Source of the DNA: Cryptomeria japonica
Taxonomy: Eukaryota; Streptophyta; Pinopsida; Cupressales; Cupressaceae
Reading direction: 5' to 3'
DNA length: 64,000 nucleotides
NCBI RefSeq assembly: GCF_030272615.1
Contig: NC_081414.1
Coordinates: forward strand, 767,038,653-767,102,652
Within the stretch, counting starts at the first letter, position 1. Each line of letters opens with the position of its first letter. The position numbers were made by a program, and so were the translations under genes. This document shows positions 57,633-64,000 of this stretch, one piece after another. The notes under the pieces were generated by a model. The model was given only the letters and a program-made list of their open reading frames with translations. It was not told where the DNA came from and did not search any database.

Positions 57633-59217
57633 TGTTGGCATTATGTGAACTAGTATGAGGACATAATGACATTGTATGTTGTCATTGATGTCAATATGTG
57701 AGAAGAGAGAACCGGTATATGTGTGAACCGGTAGATATGACAACAGGTATATATGCCAAAGTGAAGCGGTATATTTATTCAAGGTGAACCGACATGTCAA
57801 GGTGAACCGGCATGTTGTTATGGGAACCGGTACATGGAACCTTTGTGTGACTACCAATTGGTATTCTCAGGGTTTCCGGTTGGTAGTCTCAGGGTTTTCG
57901 GTTGGCAGTCTTAGGGTTTCTGGTTGGAGTACCTCAAGCCTGTGTGACTCAATCAGTGACTTTGTGTGATGAGTTAGCATTGCAAAGCCAAACAGACTAT
58001 GTTGCCACGTCAGCCTTGTGCATGTGAAGGATCTTGCATAAGGGAGATTGTTCCTATCTACCTCAAGAATGTGCAAAGTCTGTAAATGGTGAAAACACAT
58101 GATGGGTTATCAACCGCCATGAAATCGGTGGATAATGAATGATGGAGAATGTCTTGAGATCGATTCAAGACTATTGCATTTAATGCAATGTGTTCAACGG
58201 TCAAGATTGAACCGTTTGAACTGCTCAACCTAACAGGTTTAGGGTTTAGGGTTTTTGCTACCGACCTGTCTGTTTCCTATAAGGTCGATGTTGTGTTCCT
58301 TTTAGAGGTTGTTTGCAAAAGTTGTGTGTGTGTGTATCCAAGTGAAGTGATACGTGATTCTTGCCAGACCAGAGGAGAGAATGGATATTTGTAGAGTGTA
58401 AGTGTAGAAGGTGAAGAGGATTCAAAGCGGATCTGCATTAGCATTGAGTGTTGTTACCAGATCATTGTAATTCCTATTGATCTTTAACCACTTCAATAGT
58501 TGTGAAATCTCTTAATAGGGTAGCCTTAACCGACTTGCTATAAATCCTTTAACAAGGTAATTCAAAGATATTGAGTTCAAAATCCTTTAGCTATTGAGTT
58601 CTTGAAATCCTTTAACAAGGTAACCCTTAACCGAGTTTAACCCTTAACCGGGTATTCTAGCCATCCCTTAACTGGGTGATCCCTAACAGGATCGGTTCCT
58701 AGCAGAACCTATTGTAATGTCTCTAACCAGACAAGGCTCCTAATAGAGTGGACTTCTAAAGAGTTCAAAAATAGCTTGTGGGTATTCATCCCCACCGTGG
58801 TTTTTCCCACTTGGGTTTCCACGTGAAAAATGTGTGTGTCATGTGTGATGCTTTTATCTTGTGATGCTTTGTTATTGTCTGTCAAGCATGTGATGGTTCT
58901 TTGTTTTATGCCTGCCAATAAAACATGTTGAACTGGCTGTTATTATGATCTGATGATAGATTACCTGTTCATGCATAAGGGTGAAATGGTAGTGTATTTT
59001 TGAGTTGAGTGGAAAGCTAAGTGAGTAACCGGTTAAAGGTTGTCTCAGTCATTCTTAGCTTTACCGGTTGCACTTTGTTTCAAACCGGTGTCACTGTTTG
59101 CTAGTCATTTGAAGTGTCTACTGTCAAACTGGTTTAGGACTATATTTTTGTCTGTACTAATTCACCCCCCCCCTCTCAATACCAGTTTGGTACTATCTAT
59201 TCATCATTGAGTCATCT
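57633..59217 (+). repeat. Element E 5' LTR
   Basis: TGTTGGCATTATGTG to GAGTCATCT; element A has GAGTTATCA at the same end. It carries many ccggt words, a telomere-like ttagggtttagggttt at about 58236-58253 and the cacccccccccctctc tract at 59163. Confidence 0.93.
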
Positions 59218-59233
59218 ATTGGTATCAGAGCGC
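59218..59233 (+). promoter_or_regulatory. Element E primer binding site
   Basis: attggtatcagagcgc, an initiator-Met type site directly after the LTR. Confidence 0.92.
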
Positions 59234-59288
59234 CCTGTAGGTCCTCTATGTTATAAGCTTAACCGCTTGAGGAAAAGATCCTAGTCCA

Positions 59289-60263
59289 ATGATGAAGAGA
59301 GAAGGTCCAAAGTTCAACAAAGATAATTTTAGTAAATGGAAAGATAGAATGAAGATATTCATCAGAAGCATGGGTGCTCAACACTGGAGCTATGTTGAAA
59401 ATGCCTATGTTGCCCCTACCGGTACTCTCACTGATGACCAAAAGAGAGAGATGTAGGAGAATGGGCAAGTCATGGAAGTCCTAATTAGTAGTTTATCTGA
59501 CATTGAGTTTATTAATGTCCAAGATAAAGTAAATCCCAAAGAAGTATGGGATACTCTTGAAAATATCTATGGCAGTGATGAGCATGTAAAACAAGCTAAG
59601 GAAGAAAGCCTTAGAGGGAAGTTTGAAGACATGCGGATGGTTGAAGGTGAAACCATTCAACAGTATGGAATAAGAATCAAAACTGTTGTTAGAGATATCA
59701 AGAGCGCAGGTGGTAAAATAGAAGATGCCATTGTTGTGAGAAAACTTCTGAGATCCTTATTACCAGTCTATGCAATAAGAGTTGTTGTTATTCAGGAGCT
59801 GAGATCAATAGACAAGACTAAGGTATCCCTAGACTCCATCATTGCTAAGCTGACAACCTATGAGCTGAATAGTTTTGATGGCAGTGTTCAAAAGATTGAA
59901 TCAACTTTTAAAGCCTCTGCTATATCATCCAAAAAAGGAAAAGAAGTCAGTGATGAAACAAGACAGAGTAGAACAATGGATGATGAGGAGTTTCTGATGG
60001 AATTTAAAGCTCTTCTTGCTAGGAAATTTCCAAAAGGAACCAGTAAATATAGAGGTAAGCTTCCTTTGAAATGTTTTTCTTGTAACCAGATAGGACATAT
60101 TGCTATAGACTGTCCTAATAGTGACAACAAGGATAAACTGGAAAGGTTCAAGAAATTCAAAGGAGGAAACCGAAGAAACTATTTTGTTGCAGTTGATGAA
60201 GGTGTCACAAATGAGGAATCAGAGGATGAAGAGAATGAAGACATTGTGTTTGTTGATGTATAG
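59289..60263 (+). pseudogene. Element E gag (one stop near the start)
   Basis: Start ATG 59289 (MMKREGPKFNKDNFSKWKD), the same start as element A. One TAG at 59454-59456 replaces Gln in REM-stop-ENGQVME; after it the frame is open to the TAG at 60261-60263. UBN2-type gag, with an intact knuckle CFSCNQIGHIAIDC at 60073-60114. Otherwise it would form the particle shell. Confidence 0.92.
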
Positions 60264-60269
60264 GAAGAT

Positions 60270-61769
60270 GTGTCAGACAAGAAGGCTCTTGTCTCCCACT
60301 TTGATAATTCCAATGAGTGGATTATTGACAGTGGTTGTTCTCACCATATGACTGGTGACCGGAGCAAGTTTCTATCTTTGGAAGAATATGATGGTGGTGT
60401 GATTCATTTTGGTAATGATGCACCATGCATGTTTAAAGGAAGAGGGTCCATCTCTCTGAATGGAAAGAGTAGTGCTGACAATGTGTATTGGGTTGATGGT
60501 CTCAGACACAACCTTATGAGTGTTGCCTAGTTGAATGATAGTGGAATCACTCTGGAATTCAAGAATGGAGTGTGCAAAATCAAAGGAAAGAGTGATGAAG
60601 TGGTGGCTACTAGTGTGCAGACCAAAGGTAACCTATTTTAATTGAATGCAAATATCAGTACTTCTCTTATGGCTAAATTTGATGATAGCTAGATATGGCA
60701 TAGGAGACTCTGCCATATAAATTTTGATAACATTGTGAACGCCAGTAAGAACAAGGCAGTTAGAGGATTGTCGGTGCTGAACAAACTAGAAAATCCTTTG
60801 TGCAGAGAATGTCAACTAGGGAAAATGTCTTCCTCAACATTCAAAGGTAAATCTTTCATTGCAGACAACTTACTTGATCTTGTGCATACTGATTTGTGTG
60901 GTCCTATGAAAACTAGGAGTGTGCAGGGAGATAGGTATTTTATGATTCTTACAGATGATTGCTCAAGAATGATGTGGGTCACATTCTTGAAGGACAAGTC
61001 TGAAGCCTTTGGAAAGTTCAAAGCTTTCAGAGCACTGGTTGAAAAGGAAAGTGGTAGAAGAATCAAATGCCTTGGAACTGATCAAGGAGGGGAATTCACT
61101 TTCGTTGAATTCAACAAGTATTGTGAAGAATTTGGCATCAAGAGGCAGTTGTCTGCCCCCCAGACTCCACAATAGAATGGCCTAGCAGAGAGGAACAACC
61201 GGATAGTGGTTGAAGCAGCAAGAACAATGTTGATTCAAGGAAAGGTCGCTCACACCTTTTGGAGAGAACCGGTGAGCACTATAGTTTACACAATGAACCA
61301 GGTACTCGTCAAGAAAGGTAAGGATAAAACTCCTTATGAGTATTGGACCGGTAAGACTCTTGTGGTTAGCTACTTTAGGGTATTTGGTAGAAAATGTTAC
61401 ATCAAGAGGAGTGAACATCAGGGAAAGTTTGAAGCTAAATGTGATGAGGGAATATTCCTAAGATATTCCACCAAGAGTAAAGATCTAAAGCATTACAACA
61501 ATAGGACTCAAAGAATCATGGAAAGCATCAATGTGAGAATTGATGAAACCTCTTAGAAAATTGAGGAAACCGATAGGAAGCAAGTGGTAAATGAACCAGG
61601 TGTAATCTTTTGGGAACCAGTTGCTAGTCAACCAAGTACCAGTAAGTGTGTTCCTACACTGGTAGATGTAGATGTTGATACTAATGGAGAAAAAGATGAA
61701 GGAGAAAAGCAAGAGGAATCAGTTAAGACCATTCCTCGGTATGTAAAGTTGAACCATGATCCTAAGTAG
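60270..61769 (+). pseudogene. Element E protease and integrase (degenerate)
   Basis: Protease WIIDSGCSHHMTGDRSKF at 60319-60372 is intact. Stops follow: TAG after LMSVA (60528-60530), at 60638, and in DDS-stop-IWHRRLCHINF (about 60691, Trp lost). Integrase has CRECQLGK, HTDLCGPMKTRS, LTDDCSRMMWV and TDQGGEFTFVEF, with D, D and E present. TPQ-stop-NGLAERNN at 61173 has lost a Gln. C-terminal KCYIKRSEHQGKFEAKCDEG follows. Confidence 0.92.
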
Positions 61770-61829
61770 ATCATAGGGGATAAGGATGCAAGAATCCTTA
61801 CAAGAAGGAAGATCAGAGAAAACTCACGT

Positions 61830-63379
61830 ATGATCTCTGAATTTGAGCCTAAATCATTCAAAGAGGCACATAAAGATGAATACTGGATCAAGGCAATGGA
61901 AGAGGAACTTGACCAAATAGAGAAAAATGGTACATGGTCCTTGGTACCTAGACCGGAGCATAAAAATGTCATTGGTACCAAATGGGTTTTCAGAAATAAG
62001 TTGAATGAGGATGGCATGGTGATTAGAAACAAAGCTAGATTGGTGTGCAAACGATATGCCCAAGAAGAAGGAGAAGACTATGGAGAAACCTTTTCTCCTA
62101 TGGCTAGATTGGAAGGAGTTGTATGCTTCTTGCATATGCAACTTTTAAAGGATTCAAAGTATATCAAATGGATGTAAAATCTGCATTCCTAAATGGTGTA
62201 CTTGAAGAGGAGGTGTATATAGAGCAACCAGATGGGTTTTCAATATCTGAAGATAGTGATATGGTATGTAGGCTACATAAATCCTTATATGGTCTAAAAC
62301 AGGCACCTAGAGCTTGGTATGAACATCTGCACTCCCACCTTGTAAAAATTGGATTTGAGAGAACAAGTGAAGAAAACAATATCTACTTGAAATCTAAAGG
62401 AGATCAGACTCTGATCTGTGAGGTATTTGTTGATGACATTATCTTTGGTGGAGATGACAAGATGAGTCATGAGTTTGTAGATGAGATGATGAAATAGTTT
62501 GAGATGTCACTCATAGGAGAGATTAAGTTCTTCATTGGACTACAGATTCAGTAGATGAAAGATGGAATCTTTATCACTCAATCCAAGTATATCAAAGAGG
62601 TGTTGAAGACCTTTGGCATGGAAGACAGCAAATCGGTTGGTACACCAATGGTGACCGGTTGCAATTTATCAAAAGAGGATGATTATGCATTGGTTGATGA
62701 GAAGGAATACCGATCAATGATTGGTAAGCTGCATTATGTAGTGCATAGCAGACTGGATATTGCACATGCAGTTGGCATTACTGCAAGGTTCCAAAAAAGT
62801 CTAAGAGAATCCCACTTGGTTGCAGTCAAGTGGATTCTTAGGTATCTAAAGGGAACAATTGACTATGGATTGTGGTACCCATACAATAATGATTTCAACC
62901 TGAAAGTATTCACAGATGCTGATTGGGCAGATAATATGGATGACTAGAAGAGCACAACCAGTGGTGCATTCTTTCTTGGTGGTAGACTGGTCTCATGGAT
63001 GAGTAAGAAGTAGAGTTGTATCTCTCAGTCTACGGCGGAAGCGGAGTATGTTGTAGCTTTCATGAACTGCACTCAGACAATCTGGATGAAGCATGTATTA
63101 AATGGCTTCAAAATTCCTGTATCTGAACTAGTAAGTATATTTTGTGATAACACAAGTGCTATCAATATTTCAAAGAATCTCGTTTTACATTCTAGAACCA
63201 AGCATTTTGAGCTTAAGTATCATTTCTTGAGGGAAAAGGTTCAGAATAAAGAGATTGCACTGGAACATGTTTCCAGTAAGGAGCAGTTAGCAAACATATT
63301 CACCAAGCCTCTCCCAAAGGCTACATTTGTGTACTTAAGAAGTGAATTAGGGGCACTGCCCCTTCAGGAGGTGAACTAA
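61830..63379 (+). pseudogene. Element E reverse transcriptase and RNase H (degenerate)
   Basis: RT has [48 protein letters not shown] and the catalytic [12 protein letters not shown] at 62427-62462. RNase H has DADWADNMDD and IFCDNTSAINIS, and ends IFTKPLPKATFVYL ... EVN at 63379. A frame change is at about 62120, and stops are at 62496, 62553, 62946 and 63013 (all TAG). It is the partner of the RT in element A, residue for residue. Confidence 0.92.
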
Positions 63380-63623
63380 AAGTATTTGTTCCACATCAGT
63401 CAGGTATTGCATAGTCAAATTTTTTGTTGATTGATGTGTTGAAGGATGCTACTCCTCAGGGGGAGCAGCATAATGGAACATGGATGCTTATGCCTCCACT
63501 TTGGCATTGTTGTCAAAGGGGGAGAAGAAGTGAAGCGGAGAGGATATCTACAAAAATTGATATGGGAAGATGAGAAGCGGAGAGATATCCTTGTATATTG
63601 CCATCAATGGCAAAGAGGGAGAT
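63380..63623 (+). other. Element E 3' non-coding region and polypurine tract
   Basis: Contains two purine-rich words (cagggggagcagc at 63457 and caaagggggagaag at 63515) and the final tract caaagagggagat at 63611-63623, next to the LTR. Confidence 0.85.
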
Positions 63624-64000
63624 TGTTGGCATTATGTGAACTGGTATGAGGACATAATGACATTATATGCTGTCATTGATGTCAATATGTGACAAGAGAG
63701 AACCAGTATATGTGTGAACCGGTAGATATGAGAACCGATATATATGCCAAAGTGAAGCGGTATATTTGTTCAAGGTGAACCGGCATGTCAAGGTGAACTG
63801 GCATGTTGTTATGGGAACCGGTACATGGAACCTTTGTGTGACTACCGGTTGGTAGTCTCAAGGTTTCCAGTTGGTAGTCTCAGGGTTTTTGGTTGGAGTA
63901 CCTCAAGCCTGTGTGACTCAATCGGTGACTTTGTGTGATGAGTTAGCATTGCAAATCCAAACAGACTGTGTTGCCATGTCAGCCTTGTGCACATGAAGGA
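63624..64000 (+). repeat. Element E 3' LTR, partial
   Basis: The first 377 bp of the LTR, matching 57633 onward with scattered differences; cut by the window end. Confidence 0.93.

Larger units (their letters stand above)
57633..64000 (+). mobile_element. Element E: Ty1/copia element, 3' LTR cut by window end
   Basis: The 5' LTR (57633-59217), initiator-Met primer site, gag, protease, integrase, RT, RNase H, polypurine tract and the first 377 bp of the 3' LTR (63624-64000) are all on the plus strand. ttcct at 57628-57632 is the left target duplication; the right one is outside. It is the same family as element A and in better shape: the zinc knuckle and protease active site are intact. Confidence 0.95.

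Overview
The window looks like intergenic nuclear DNA from a seed plant with a very large, repeat-rich genome. A gymnosperm such as a conifer fits best, but that is inference. Almost everything is LTR retrotransposon sequence stacked inside other elements, and no intact host gene is visible. Boundaries below come from LTR ends (TG...CA), primer binding sites, polypurine tracts and 5-bp target duplications read directly. Element letters (A-H) are mine.

Left part (1-16132): element A is a decayed minus-strand Ty1/copia element whose 3' LTR lies outside the window. It is inserted into element B, a plus-strand copia of another family that is cut off on both sides. Next come a splice-consistent but broken multi-exon gene relic (about 10.1-11.7 kb, family not recognised), a ~360-bp tandem repeat, a 52-bp tandem repeat, and the 3' exons of an old minus-strand gene (14.5-16.1 kb).

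Middle (16133-54061): element C is a Ty3/gypsy element of Tat/Ogre type with both LTRs and a perfect 5-bp duplication (cttac). Without its nested insertions it is about 18.4 kb. On the plus strand it has gag, protease, G-patch, RT, two RNase H domains and integrase, all with stops or frameshifts. On the minus strand, between pol and the 3' LTR, it carries a two-exon gene with a plant mobile domain (PMD), its own TATA box and consensus splice sites. Arrays of a degenerate 8-mer, TAGCGCAT, follow both the 5' LTR promoter and this antisense promoter, each in the sense of its own transcript. Element F (19577-32403) sits in the leader of C. It is non-autonomous, has a five-knuckle gag and a second ORF of ~1,100 codons of unknown function, and has no pol. 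Element G (24266-28972) sits in F. It is the youngest insertion, with LTRs identical by eye and an open gag-protease ORF, and it lacks integrase and RT. Element D, a full-length decayed copia of the B family, sits in the intron of the antisense PMD gene.

Right part (54062-64000): the old minus-strand gene continues across the insertion site of C. It is interrupted again by element H, a short non-autonomous relic, and its first exon ends at 57583. Just upstream of that exon lies element E, a plus-strand copia of the A family whose 3' LTR runs off the window.

Inferred order: the old gene came first, then insertions B, C, H and E; A entered B; F and D entered C; G entered F.
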